A stretch of 59,865 nucleotides of DNA from Monosiga brevicollis MX1 (GCF_000002865.3 NW_001865059.1:45701-105565); one strand, 5' to 3'; shown: positions 9,001 to 18,279, counted from the stretch's first letter. The notes: a model not told the origin generated them from the sequence alone. Translations and numbers: made by a program.

Positions 9001-11929
9001 ACTGCAGCTCACCCCCGCGCTGCTTGCAAACGTCAAAGCAAGCTCGGGCCTGTGCACGCTGCCCACAAATTGCTACGTGCTGCTTGGGGCGGAAGCTCTC
9101 GCTGACATGTCTGGCAACCCCGTGATAGCCTCGAGTACCACCTTCCCTGGATTTGCAGTACAGAACTTGCAGCGTGATACGGTGCCACCGATTTTGACTG
9201 GCGCCTCGCTCAATATGCAAGATGGTGTGTTGACCCTTGCGTATGACGAGCCTGTCGTGGCAACACCCCTCAATGGCTCTAAAATCGAGCTCTTTGCGAG
9301 CGGTCAGATGACATGGCGTGTGACTTTGTCAACCGAGGCGGTTGTCAGAACGCCCAGCTCAAGCGTGACTCTACGTCTATCCAGCGTGGACGTCCGTGCT
9401 ATCAAGAGCACATCGCTTGTGAGTAAGCCGATTTTGCTGCTTGACGCTGCTGAAGGGCTGGTGGAGGACATGGCCAACTTGCCCAACAATGCCCTGGCCA
9501 GCGCAAATGTGACTGTCGTGGTAGCACCCGTTGATACACGCGCGCCACAGCTTGTTAGCTTTGAGCTGGACCTGGACGAAGATCCTGGTCTCATCACGTT
9601 TACGTTCAATGAGCCCGTGAATGCCTCCTCGCTGGACGCCACCACCATGTTGCTTCAGCCCTCGGCTGATAACACAAGCTCCAGTCACGCCGTGGCCGCG
9701 TGCACGCTTGAACCCGAGTACGAGCGGGACGCAGCTGTTGACTTTGTTTTTGGCCAGACCGTGTTTGCGTGTCGACTGTCGGCAGCGGACCAAACGGCCA
9801 TCAAGTCCAACCCGCATCTGGCCACGAGTTTGTCCACGACTTATCTGAGCCACGCTGGTGGTCTGGTCCTGGATATGAGTGGGAATGCGGCGGGTGCACT
9901 GTCCAACGCGACGGCGCAGCGAGCGCGCTTGTATGTGGGAGACAGCACACCGGCGCGTTTGACGTCGTTTACGCTTGATCTGAGTCTGCGCGAGCTGCGC
10001 CTGACCTTTAACGACGTCGTGGACCCGGTGACGCTGGTGAGCTCAGAGCTCCAGCTCTGGGGCAATGCAACAGGTGCCTTTGTGGCACATTCTCTCACGC
10101 TCGAGTCAATCCCGGTCACCACCAGCCCAAGCTATCATGTCGTGATTTCGCTTTCAGCCGCGGACTTTTACGCATTAACAGCTGCGGCTCCATTCCACGG
10201 GCTCAACATGGTCTATCTGACCATGACAGCTGCTGTGCTCGATGATGTCTTGGGGAATGACGTTTCTGCTGTCACTCAGCGACGACCTTCTTTGCTTGTG
10301 ATTCCTGACAACTCGGCGCCCGCCGTCGTGGCCGTGGTTTTGAACCTGACTGCAGAGACTGTCATCTTTACGTTTTCCGAGTCGATTAACGCAAGCGCCC
10401 TTCAGCAAGGGCAGTTGAGCTTTGGCGACGTTGCAAACACGGAAAACGTGACGTTGACTGACGCCAGTGTTGTGGACTCCGACAGTCTGGAAACAGTCGT
10501 GTCGCTGTCCCTGGACGAGGAGTCCAGCCTGCGCATTTTGAGCAACAAGCAGCTTTGCACTAGCCAAGCCAATTGCCGGGTTCTCTTGACATCCGCCTTT
10601 GCCTCGGATTACAGCGGTAACGCTCTTGATTTGACTGATCTTGCCAGTGCGCCACTCGTTGTGGTGGCAGACGTGCGCTCACCTACCCCTGTAGGCTTCT
10701 CCGCCAACCTCGCTCTGGAGACACTTACGCTGACATTCTCAGAGCCTATGAATTGGACTTCAATTGACGTGACCAGTCTCTCTGTACAAACATCACGTAC
10801 CATGCCCTCGGCCACGGTCACTTTGACCAGCGATTGCAGTGTGGTTGCAACACAGCGCTATGGCAGTGTAGGCGTTATTCAACTCTCGGCAGTCGTGGCA
10901 GCGGAGGTCAAGCAGGACCTAGAGCTCTTGTCCTCCGCAAATCTCACATGGCTGCAAGTCGACGCCGCGGGCATTCGAGATTTAGCTGGCAACGAGAATT
11001 CGGCGGCTGTGCTTGCCGTAGGCGTCTACACAGCAGACAGCACTGCACCTGTGTTGATCGGGGTGGCTGTGGATATGGATGCAGGAACCATGACACTCGA
11101 ATATAACGAGCCCGTCAATACAAGCTCAGTTGTGGCAGACCTGGTGCAGGTTTCGCAAACTAACGGCAGCTATTCCACGACACTCGATGCTGCCACAAGT
11201 GTGGCAACAGCCGCGCGCTTGAGCCGTGTGATCCAGCTCAACTGGACGCAAACTGACCTGAACTTTTTCAAAGCCTCTGGCATTTTCCAAACACAAGCTG
11301 AAGGCTTTGTGCGGACACAAGCAGCCTTTGTCACAGATCGTGCCGGTAATGACAACGAGATGCAAATGCTTGCAGTCAGCAGCTATGTTGCGGATGCAAC
11401 AGCACCTCGGCTATTGGGTTTTGATCTCAACATCTCCACGGAGGTGCCGTTTGTTGAGTTGGAGTTTAGTGAAGCGGTCAATGTCTCAACGCTCCGCCTA
11501 ACGAGCATGACCTTCCGTGCAGCACAGTCCAACGATGAAGCCCGCGCTGTGAATGTCACACTTGGGACCCTTCTTGGTGTGGTTGACGCGCAAGCACATA
11601 CCACCGTGCAAGCACAGCTCAGCGCACTGGATCTGTTGGCCATGAAGGACAAGGGTGTGGCATTGACTCGAAACACAACCTTTTTAAGTACTCTGACTGG
11701 CTTTGTGTATGACTATGCGGGCAATCCAAGTGCCGAGGTTGTCAGCAGCGCTGCGCTTCAAGTCTCCAACTACGTTGGGGATCAAACTGGTCCAGAGCTG
11801 CTATTTGCTGCTGTGGACTTGGATGCTGGTACACTGGATCTCACTTTTGATGAACCCATTGCCAATGGCACTCTCAATGCCAGTGGTGTGCTATTGAGCA
11901 ACGTCTCTCAGCCTCTCGTGATTCCTTAA
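2..11929 (+). CDS. Giant tandem Ig-like repeat protein (5' partial)
   Basis: One uninterrupted reading frame is open from base 2 to a TAA at 11927-11929 (about 3,975 codons). It enters the window in mid-repeat, so the true start lies upstream. It consists of about 31 full copies plus two partial copies of a repeat of about 110-125 residues. Each begins with a linker like DTTAPxLxSFxLDL, then a strand such as LTFDEPVNASSLD, then LxAxDLNxIK, and ends with FVxDxSGN. This layout resembles bacterial SbsA/Big_5-type Ig-like domains (family knowledge; no profile was run). NxS/T sites are frequent, fitting a glycosylated extracellular protein. No membrane segment or Cys-rich module is visible. The stop falls about 50 residues into the last repeat, so a further exon or a truncated end is possible. 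A 476-nt block occurs twice without mismatch. The repeats match the central part of the gene at 33816-56750, so the two are paralogues. The role is unknown; adhesion or coat is an inference. Confidence 0.85.
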   Translation, partial: LFCCRGHDVRTTYNLTLSRHDMNQIQVLGICLSGACNLSAPSGFAVDTSGVPSAATDIAVTPVTQDSTAPILAQFVELSYNDATLTLAFSGAVDPQALDLSKITVQSAQETGSYSDGFTSLQLSGGNWSYNASAPEKITVHLLAADINALKTDALLCQYRYNCFITVASAVTSDYSGNDVSATSSAQMVASLRRDTNAPVLETVKINMNLGVLQLSFDEPVALDSLNMSCIEFTTPSGADFYRLTTLHGLRDTQTLANVPLSATDLHSLQARQLAAPTAPTRMRTSCALVQDVSFPTANEAGLITNASSLSVELLVPDTRAPQLVSFELDLDEDPGLITFTFNEPVNASSLDATTMLLQPSADNTSSSHAVAACTLEPEYERDAAVDFVFGQTVFACRLSAADQTAIKSNPHLATSLSTTYLSHAGGLVLDMSGNAAGALSNATAQRARLYVGDSTPARLTSFTLDLSLRELRLTFNDVVDPSSFVAAQITLAASATVVASNSYILTSSEAPGSTGYRVVIPLNANDFFELVSHPSLALSSATTYLQMTAFAFDDVTGVDVAAITTPLAATGFVADVIAPTLTNATVDFVNAQLRLLFSEPLTSVSIDASAVALLSASGSVVAQASNTSTGPLGEATLQLLPTIIQSLKAKRICTPGATCFLNISSAFGLDYWNNANDEELLHAVGDVIPETAAPILLGATLLASNNLTLTFDEPVDVAAAAAVDPTTIEFVVITGHSVAANFSARVVAVGPSASEIIVVLETEACNVLRAASISELASLSMLFSAGAVTDRFGVNSDSGNADVVVEARSPTPAPVNSTYNAGTGSLRLVFDAPIDHTTWNASAVQLCNGTSCLNLPSDTPVERIYSTASWPAIHAPPCWSAGAPTLCANLSYSTTIAVTLTNQFRAQGLLSNIGLSSSTTIVTAAAGWLHDASQVPLAAYTAPVDTLLPDANGPAPLNISLNLTSNVLSLRFDRPVDSSSIDYTLIQLHNASLAFDLAGHAVTLASYDDNRGIYVQLDNAVIADLKTLGILTGALPGTASTLVLELQVGAIASAYNVDSENTTAVVDISAADATPPELVSYVLDLNAKTLQLEFTEPILQDNVNTSLLVLNDVALSTSKVDILNATYPNQQQVVLTLSAHDFAALKTRMPVWSAAATSLDIATGAAQDTANIDATAVTNRLATTVVQDTTAPTLLAFAVDANEWKFYLTFSEPVNASTFSPSSLTLMNLDTPAQTLQLDAGTTSSYTAGFPLLDHVTLTLNASDRVQLQYFSGLYESLNSSMLSSTSGLIQDYGSGNTMTAITPSAPLVAASYVPDTLPAQVLAWQLNLATGEIVFTLSEPLNWSTVDVSRLVVGPGVNASVRLDASGALAFVQFPDVYSLVQELVTATYTLASSELDAIKLSTRCLVSSTCLLHSLTALGADWASIEVAPINDLEPIVLTPDTIAPSFVRFAAFDLNAGTLSLRFNEAINVSSVNATALVLTDSFETSFDLRLSNDLDLVVSPNGLDVNISLSTTTLNRLKVDVATGVAICRRQQTCYLRLDNGFVADMSGNAILAVDPGTFVASIRAAAFSADTTGPQLLSFELDLGEGLLHLSFDEIVDTDTLDPTALVLVGNSSTLTPSFTLTGGVASQQTQASNCTLIMTEADLLNLKAIVGLATYLNETFLLSSAFVEDSSGNLGGALASPLPASALYTNIQPAQLESVGSFDLRDNKMRLTFSQAVDVDTVQFGRFYVQSTSDGGAGTVSVSLEGDSAVYTDSTKRIIDIFFSRQDLVRLKLDASVGTTINNTYIAMDTTAIRDKFGTAAVAVSPFSALQPLAFVFDTAAPVLESVHLNMSSGILSLVFDDVINASTVTASQFRIQSTGSIGATAYHDLTAVETLSDDGFELELRISRSDLNTIKSLTNLATSSSNTYIRLFEAAVLSVVQGDSVVAATRQASFQADVVMPTVESVAVNTSSLTLTLTFSETINASRANTSRIHLASGSGEFLVLPFSGVQRSMADPSILFVTLSRSEANSLQQQYPLCSSASTCLVTIDAEGIFDMNGNPSIAFGPTPATIFTDDHVRPVLQAFDLSFVSNSNAQLTLSFSEVVNTTQLDLSRLALTDNMSTTIQLTAAVLEPSLTDRVQVNLTGNLLHAIKAPGTIGVVLAHTWLRANDSFVTDTRGNLNSGLSSLLAVSAVVSDTFPVLVTAAALDMSAGTLLLTFDEPINVSTLFASQLTIGTSAGQFRLTGQTAANLSSHATKVTLALLAGDLNQVRALFAAQPTMTLNATNTAVRDVFGNGVDEATTQTPLALTLAVADTTSPTVLSFDLNMTSEILTLHLSEYIRPASVDPSVLTLQAADASRNVTLDVETLVIETQVTSASPFIRIQLSANVIDNAKLQLQPWLDDSSCVLHVAAAFGLDAANNSFEAAQVLSGLISPDTLPPRLLSYDLVDVANSDTVAAELHLNFSEAINASAVDATTILLLRFANDDGVVLSNAQAPVTATAARLLTVGISWPEFDRLRTAVGLGWSISSLYLAHSQLANDTAGNSIVEIESSAPLAVTALTADLVPPSVVAFDLNLSSSVLTLELSEPVNTSALNTSMLRLQASGLSADVSVLLSGSEPVPDSGVLASELGLQLTTEVYHTILRTTSLAMSAATTFFSLEGPTIYNVLEPGATVDAKGNQLIRINASDALAVRTFTPDAVAPRIAAFDLNVQNGTATLVFSEPVQADSLNDATLTLRGGEDVSGTSVALVATAANWTAPTVVVLQLTVTTANQIRATNSIATRFNNTYLHVDSGFALDYNNNSGAAGVLQVRSLFTDGNPPSLVQTLFDVELGVLELSFDEPLNLSSTQPGAITLFSNSSTINYTLPVNATLEGTNDQVLSFALSSAELNIMKKAAVCVSAATCYLTYTENLVKDPERTSVRALQREEYRGFDVFTRDSSRPYLRPLGFVSFDLATANMVLLFNEVVDMASLNASFMTLSSTYNPADSGATLLTLDGATAASSDSDFSLQLQLTPALLANVKASSGLCTLPTNCYVLLGAEALADMSGNPVIASSTTFPGFAVQNLQRDTVPPILTGASLNMQDGVLTLAYDEPVVATPLNGSKIELFASGQMTWRVTLSTEAVVRTPSSSVTLRLSSVDVRAIKSTSLVSKPILLLDAAEGLVEDMANLPNNALASANVTVVVAPVDTRAPQLVSFELDLDEDPGLITFTFNEPVNASSLDATTMLLQPSADNTSSSHAVAACTLEPEYERDAAVDFVFGQTVFACRLSAADQTAIKSNPHLATSLSTTYLSHAGGLVLDMSGNAAGALSNATAQRARLYVGDSTPARLTSFTLDLSLRELRLTFNDVVDPVTLVSSELQLWGNATGAFVAHSLTLESIPVTTSPSYHVVISLSAADFYALTAAAPFHGLNMVYLTMTAAVLDDVLGNDVSAVTQRRPSLLVIPDNSAPAVVAVVLNLTAETVIFTFSESINASALQQGQLSFGDVANTENVTLTDASVVDSDSLETVVSLSLDEESSLRILSNKQLCTSQANCRVLLTSAFASDYSGNALDLTDLASAPLVVVADVRSPTPVGFSANLALETLTLTFSEPMNWTSIDVTSLSVQTSRTMPSATVTLTSDCSVVATQRYGSVGVIQLSAVVAAEVKQDLELLSSANLTWLQVDAAGIRDLAGNENSAAVLAVGVYTADSTAPVLIGVAVDMDAGTMTLEYNEPVNTSSVVADLVQVSQTNGSYSTTLDAATSVATAARLSRVIQLNWTQTDLNFFKASGIFQTQAEGFVRTQAAFVTDRAGNDNEMQMLAVSSYVADATAPRLLGFDLNISTEVPFVELEFSEAVNVSTLRLTSMTFRAAQSNDEARAVNVTLGTLLGVVDAQAHTTVQAQLSALDLLAMKDKGVALTRNTTFLSTLTGFVYDYAGNPSAEVVSSAALQVSNYVGDQTGPELLFAAVDLDAGTLDLTFDEPIANGTLNASGVLLSNVSQPLVIP
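962..1437 (+). repeat. Perfect long repeat, copy 1 (within giant ORF)
   Basis: This 476-nt block is identical, base for base, to 9542-10017, at an offset of 8,580 nt. It spans one whole Ig-like repeat and the start of the next. Outside the block the neighbouring repeats differ strongly. Confidence 0.95.
9542..10017 (+). repeat. Perfect long repeat, copy 2 (within giant ORF)
   Basis: Second copy of the block at 962-1437, in the same reading frame (offset 2,860 codons). Identity ends at a single T/C difference (1438 versus 10018), and a few bases later the sequences become unrelated. The left edge is a T/C difference at 961 versus 9541. Confidence 0.95.
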
Positions 11930-12321
11930 AGCCTGTCAGCTTCAGGATATGAATTCTGTCTTGTCTCCAATCGCCTCTTTCAAAATGTCTTTTCCCTCGT
12001 TTCTTGATCTACTTGTCTTTTTGACTTTTGGCTTGCACTCATCTCGACTTGGATGTTTCCTGAGCTGTGGCCATTCCTCTCTCGTCCTTTGTGCGCCCCG
12101 ATATTTTATCACGAGTGACGCGTTTTATCCGATCTGTCCTAACCTCCTTTTAATTGAGTAGAACACTTTGTAACAACATTTCCGGTCACGCCTTGGTGGT
12201 CAAAAAGTATAAGACAACAAAAAAAGAAAGAAAAGAAAAAAAAACAGGGACAACGTCAAACAACATCCGAACATTGCAGTTCGCGCCGAGCCTCTGGGCT
12301 CAGTGTTTAGACGAACAATCC
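11930..12321. other. Intergenic, convergent gene ends
   Basis: This lies between the stop of the giant plus-strand ORF and the stop of FANCI on the minus strand. The first 200 bases are pyrimidine-rich, and an A-rich stretch lies near 12217-12245. It presumably holds the two 3' untranslated regions. A short hydrophobic open frame at 11949-12161 has no recognisable features. I see no further gene. Confidence 0.6.
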
Positions 12322-15300
12322 TCATTCACCCTCTGGACCTGGACTTGCCGAATGAACACGATTCTTGATGACATCAGCATTGAGTCGAAAGTCGCGAGCT
12401 GTGCTTCGCTTCATTTCCCTCAAAAGGGATGGCAAGTCGAGCTTCTTACTCAGCTGCGTTGGGCAAACAAGGCAACAGAGAAGTGAGAAAAGATGTGTAT
12501 GCGTGCGTTTGTCTTGAAAACAAGCGCGCTCCCCTTCTTCAAAAAGAGAAATAACTGCCTGCAAGCCAAAGCTCATTCCCGGCCTCACTGCGATGAGATG
12601 CCGCTCAAATTGCTCGACGGCAAAGGTCAAGTCGGGAATAATGCGCGCATCCGTTTTGCCCTGGAATGTAGACAAGTGTCTTAATGTTAAATAAACAAGA
12701 TTGATAAAGACTGGCAATGACAGTGGAAGCATGACAGTGGAAGCACGATCATCGACATACAGCAAGGGTACTTGAAGCGTTGAAGGCATCAATGTTGAGG
12801 GTCATGCCGGTGGGAATAGGGCCCGAGAAATATCGAAGGCATTTCGCAACAGAACCGTGCAATAGTCTGGTGCCATAACTGCACAAGCAAGCGCACTGAG
12901 TCGAGGATTCAACTGTTGAACGTCAAGCAATGAACAAAAGCGAACCTGGCGACACGTCGCAAGAGAGCCTTCACAAATCCGGTCAAGCATCCGTAGGCTC
13001 TCCTCACGCTCTGCAACGCGGGGTGGATCCAAGCGCATGGGTTAATGAAGCAGAAGCCAACGTCGGTGCGCGGTGCAAACTCCGACACGCTCTGACAGCA
13101 TTGTGGGCGCGACCCATATGCGATTGTGGGCACGTGGGTCCTAAATCAAGGCAAAGTGATTGTTCAAATCGGTCTTACCTTATACAAGGCCACAAAGGGC
13201 TGAGCTTTGTTGTAATGAACGGTCAAGAGCGTGGCCAAGACATCTCCAGCGGTCAAGGCGACCGTACACAGCTGCTGCGCCATCGCAGGACAAATTGTCA
13301 GAAGGCTGTTGTGAGGTCNNNNNNNNNNNNNNNNNNNNNNNNNNNNNNNNNNNNNNNNNNNNNNNNNNGGGGGGGGGGGGGGGGGGCACAGTAAGGGCCT
13401 ACTTGATTGGAAGCCGTGGTTGAGAGTAGCCAATCAAAGAGGCAAGCTGCGGCTTCGGCATTCACAACGAATGGGGTGTCCAGCGTTGCAGCAATCTTCT
13501 TATTTTGCTTGCGACAAGCAGCAATTACATTCTGTCAATAAAATACCGCAAACCAAGGTCAGAAAAAGGCGTGGAAGCCGCGGTGGTGGTCTCCGAGAGC
13601 ATGCGCACGTTTCGCCACTTGAAGAGTGCCGTCAAGCGATTGGCAGTCTCGAGAATGAGTTGCTCCCCAACGCTTCCCAACAGCGTTGCTTCCATAAGCG
13701 CATCGGCAAGCTTGACACAGGTCCGCGCCTTTTTAACATTGAGATCGCTCACGCTATGAAGAAAGCAACGACCAAGGTTGAACCGACAACGACATCAACG
13801 GGAAAAAGACGGGCCCAGGAGAGGCAAGAGCGGTTTGGAGGAGCGCGAAAGAGCCGTGATGAATGATGCATGCATACCTGCTCTCCGCTGACATGTCGCC
13901 GTGAATGGGAAGACGCAGCTCCTCTAGATCAGTCTCCAAAACGTGGGTGGCCAGCTATCAATGAAGTTTGCAGACAAAAAAAAGAAGAAGTGATGTTTCC
14001 ACACGGACGCAAGCTAGGCGACAAGAAAGTCCCACACATACCATACTAGCAAGGCTCCAGCAAGATTGCTCCTTGATCCCGGAGGCTTCCGTTTTTTTTT
14101 TCGGGTGACAAGCGAGCCATTCCAGCAGGATGAGCAAACTGGCTCTGTCGACAGACAGTTGTCGTGGTGTCAGGGACGAGTAAGCTACCTTGGGAGACGC
14201 AGGCTTGCAGCAGGTCAGCAACAGGGAATACAACCTGAGCCTGCAAAGAAATGTTGCAGACAAGTCTGAGTATAAGAACAAAGGAAAAGCCGAGCAAAAG
14301 TGGAGGACAAAGGTGTTGCGGTGTTCACACCTCACTGTGGCGCATAGCGACGCAGTCATCCAGTGTAAAGGACAAATCTTTGCCAGCAAGGAGACCGAGC
14401 GACAACTGCAGAGGCCAAAACGACGGTTCATGAAGCAGGGTGAGAATCCTTTGCAAGCCAACGCTGGCCGTGACGCACGCACAAACAAAACGGGATAAAA
14501 AGAACACAACGCATGCGATGTCGAAAAAATTTCATCCCAACCTTTGAAAAGCAAAATTGAATCAGCATTTCACGATGCCGTTCACCAAGGCGCATCTTGG
14601 TAAGTTGCTGAAGGTCATGCCATCATGGACGAGACATGAGAACCACGGCGGGGAATCGAAAAAGCCCACAGCGCTGCCTTGAAGGTTGACGGACCTCATA
14701 AACAGCGCACGCAACAGTGGCATCTCGTGCTACAACAGCTTCAAGCATGGACAATAGCTGAAGGCAAAAGCTGTCAGCCCAGGTTGGCAGTGCTGGCAAA
14801 AGGGCAGCTGAATGCAAACTTTGGCTGGAACCGAACCCACCTCATCTTCGACATCAGACTGTGCTGGTGATGCCTGCACAGCATGGGGGAGCGAGCAGCG
14901 CCGCAAGGCCAAGTCAACTTTCGGGCTGAGACTGATTTGAACGTAACATTTCGCCACCTACTTTGAGCCAAATCAAATTGCAAAGCCCAGCATTGATGCG
15001 TGCTCCTGCATCACGACGCAGCCGACATTTGCGCAAAGCAAGCATCGCGCTGTTGCGAAACCCTGGTTGCGTCCAAAAGGGCCAGGCCAATGCCTAAATT
15101 TCCACCATTGCCTTGTGAGCACGACGCAAAGAGAGAATAAACAGACAACAGAATGAGCCTGATTGGAAGGCGAATCATGTGAGCAAGGGTCACGCCGACC
15201 TCAGCAGCACACCCCATCTTTTCAGGCGTGGTCATGTATAGCAGATCCAAGAGTCGAGATAGCTGAAGCTCGCAATTTTCATGGCGGTTGAGCTTGGCAC

Positions 15301-15879
15301 AACTATATTTGAGCGAACAGAAGGTGATCTGGCACAAAGACGCATTGAAGTGGCTAGATTACCCAAGCAGGAAAGGCGCCTTACGATTGCAAGAGTGGTG
15401 CAATGTCAGTGGCCACTGCAGGCGTGCAGGAGGCAAAAATCGAAGCCACCGCATCCAAGACTTGAAGGCGCAGTGTCTAAGCAAAAGATACCACGACCAG
15501 CAAATTTACTTGCGCCATCGCGATCCTATAATGTGCCAGCGGGACAGCTCCCATGCAGGCTGACCTGGTTGTGAGCAGACAATTCTTGCAGGACTTGCAG
15601 GCCAATGGATCTGAAATTGACATGGGATATTTGGATGAGATGGACTGAAGCTCGAAGGCAAAAGGTCATCAGCCACTTCAGGCCTCATGCGAGTCAGGAG
15701 GAGGGGCAAAGAATGACCTTAGTGTGTCGGTGCGTTCAAGAAGATGTGTCAGGAAACGCAAGATGACAGCGTGCAAACATTCGCAGCCCGTGGGTATGGT
15801 AACAATGGCAGTCTACCAAGGCACAGGCATTCCGTTTGTGGGTGAAACAACCTTCCGATAGCAAAGTTGTCAAGGTAGG

Positions 15880-15910
<31 letters not shown>

Positions 15911-17285
15911 CACAAACCTACCTGAAGGCTCGAGCGCACATTTCGGGCAGGGATTTGAAGGGCATTGAACCAGGTTGCAGTTTGAGAAAATTGTTCATCG
16001 CGTGCTTCTTGTTCCAAAGCCACCTGCCAAAGCGGTCGCAGCCGGAGCAGCAGAAGCTTGAACAAGCGTACCAACTCATGATTCTTTGATTAATGTCATT
16101 TTTTTTTTCTTTTTTCTGCGATCTTCGTACCCGCAACAGAGCTGAAAAGCCGTCTTCATGGCGCGGGAGGTGAGCTATGGTCCAGCAGAGCAGAATGGCG
16201 CTTGGCGACCATACAGTGGCTTGCTTCAAGTGACGCCCGACGTCTCGGCAGAATGCCTATCAGCAGCCCATGGCCATGACAATCGGCATTGATTATTTTT
16301 GGGCAGCTTTTGAGCGTCAGTACGACAATAAGCAAGCTCAGGAGAGCAACGGAAGAGGCAGCATTGGAGGGTGTATCAATGCGCAAGTAGGTAGATATGA
16401 TGTGAAGAGAAAGAAAAAAAAGGGTGAGAGAAAGGAGAAGGTCACAAACCTGGTTGTGACGAACGGCTTGGAGAAGAGTTTGGATAACGTCGTTGTGCAA
16501 CACTCTGTTGTTGGTGTGTAGCATATCCAGGCGGTTCAGCAATGCTGCCACAACGGGGCGCATGTCTCCCTGTCGTTGGTTGAGCAAAGCGGGCCGAAGC
16601 GATGGATGAGCACGAAGAGCAAGGATAGCTTGCTCAGACAAAAAGGCTCTGCCGCCCGCGCACAGCTGCCGTATCGAGCCACACGGCAACTCCTTGAAGC
16701 GAAGCATGGCGTCCCGAGGAGAGATACCTTCTGACTATAGGGCAAGATGTCTTGTAGGAGGGTGGCGAGCAGGTCGGGCTCGGAGGCAGTGACGGCTCGA
16801 GCCAGAGCGGCGCGCAGGGTGCGAAACTGGGCAGGAGTGAACACCCACTGTCGAAAGGCACGGCAAAAGGCGGCGAGCATGCGAGTGTCCATGCGACCCG
16901 AGAGTAGAGCATTGAAGGCATGATCTGCCAGGGCACGGCCGTCAGAAATGTGGCCTGGCAGGAGCGTGAAACGGGAGAGGTGGGTCAGGAGGTGTTCCAA
17001 AAGTTCCATGGTCAAGCCAGTCGCAAAGGCGAGGTCCTGCTGGGCAAGGGCATCCTCAAGCGCGCGGTATGCGGGGAGGAGGATGACCAGGTCAAGTGCT
17101 TTGGCCCGTTGACTCGCGACGTTGAGAAACTGATATAGGAAGCGTTCATGACAAGCGGCATCCTCGAGCAGTTCGGCCACGTTCAGGAGTGACGGCTTTT
17201 TTGAAGTGGCGATCACATCGTTGGCGAGTGCAGCCAAATCACGCCCCGATTGAAGCCGCTGTCGCCAATCCTCGTTGACGGGCAT
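12322..17285 (-). CDS. FANCI: Fanconi anaemia group I protein (FANCI) homologue, multi-exon
   Basis: FANCI pairs with FANCD2 in the ID2 clamp, which is monoubiquitinated during repair of DNA interstrand crosslinks in the nucleus. The C terminus is decisive. Exon 12660-12589 encodes IIPDLTFAVEQFERHLIA, and after a 135-nt intron the last exon (12453-12322) continues LSKKLDLPSLLREMKRSTAR then DF. This aligns with the vertebrate FANCI end (IPNLIFAIEQYEKFLI.., then STSRDF). The first four exons, read by GT/AG and phase, are 17285-16728, 16665-16450, 16256-16131 and 16074-15922. They encode an alpha-helical solenoid with an LLSGRMDTR segment like the LCSGRWDQQ of FANCI. Further fragments in the right order are near 13939-13880 (LETDLEELRLPIHGD), 13755-13525 (SDLNVKKARTCVKLADAL), 13310-13190 and 13040-12830. 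Exons between 15920 and 13940 were not resolved. Neither was the monoubiquitination-site lysine. A 50-N gap lies inside. Confidence 0.9.
13319..13368. other. Assembly gap (50 N) in FANCI
   Basis: Fifty Ns, probably a fixed-size placeholder, followed directly by 18 G. It borders the FANCI exon fragment ending in LLTICPAMAQQL, so part of an exon or splice site may be missing. Confidence 0.95.
13369..13386. repeat. Poly-G run beside the gap
   Basis: Eighteen consecutive G bases directly after the 50-N gap. This kind of homopolymer often stops sequencing, which may explain the gap. Confidence 0.9.
15880..15909. repeat. Poly-A tract (30 nt) inside a FANCI intron
   Basis: Thirty A on the plus strand, so T30 in the FANCI transcript sense. 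It lies just after the donor that ends the exon at 15922, inside intron 4 of my model. Confidence 0.9.
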
Positions 17286-17823
17286 GTCCCTGGGTCACAA
17301 CCGAGCCCAACCCAGCTCCTCTACACAGCAACCACCCCCGTCTATCGTGTCCGGAAGCGGTCGTCATCCAAGGCTGAGAAAAAAAGTCAGTGAACCCGTC
17401 GCTCGCCACACTCGCGCGCCCGCGCCGCCACGGCAAAGTCAGCAGAGTAATGAAGTAAATGAAGAACGAATGTTAGTTTTTGTAGATATCAAGGTAAGTC
17501 ATGTGCTGAAAGTTGCAGACGTATATAGAGAAGATGTCGATATGAGTAGAGCGCGCCACGAACAGGTGAATTGTCGACAAAAAAAATAACGGTTCGAAGC
17601 TGTTCTCGACGGCGCAAACGGAATGTTACAAGACCCCTCCATAGTATAATATTTAATTGTCAGCGTTTTTCTTGGTGCAGATTATATGCCATTGGTTCCA
17701 GCTGACCCCCAAGAAAGCTGGGTGCGTTGAATGGGTTTTCACACCACCCCCACAAACAAAAGAAACTTGCTTCAGTTGGTAGCGCCCATAGCGTCGATTG
17801 TTTCCTTATGACTGACTAGCCGT

Positions 17824-17826
<3 letters not shown>

Positions 17827-17875
<49 letters not shown>
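17827..17875. repeat. (GA)n microsatellite
   Basis: An almost perfect run of about 24 GA dinucleotides, followed by 70 bases of interrupted GA-rich sequence. Confidence 0.95.
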
Positions 17876-17880
<5 letters not shown>

Positions 17881-18080
17881 AGAGAGATGAGGGAGAAGAG
17901 TGAGAGAGATATGAGAGTGAGAGAGAAAGCAGAAAGAGAGATGAATTGAAAGAGAGGTGGAAAGCGAAAAAGGGCAGCGTAAGGCAGACGGCGAGGAGCT
18001 GCCATCAAAGGAACAAGTCAAGGCAGACGTAAATCCAACCTTGAAAGCGACACAGACAGCTAAGCAAGCGGTAAGAGGGT

Positions 18081-18279
18081 CAGAGAGACACAGAGAGAGA
18101 GAGAGAGAGAGACAGACAGAGAGAGACAGAGAGACAGAGCAAAAGAGACAGAGAGAGACAGAGAAACAGAGAGAGACAGAGAGAGTTTGAGAGAGAGAGA
18201 GAGAGTTTGAGAGAGAGAGAGAGAGTTTTTGAGAGAGAGAGAGAGAGAGACAGAGAGACAGAGAGACAGACAGAGAGAG

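Noticed and set aside
17769-17815. tRNA-like D-arm sequence (TTCAGTTGGTAGCGCC)
   Set aside because: No matching acceptor stem and no T-arm GGTTCGA follows at the right distance, so it is not called as a tRNA.
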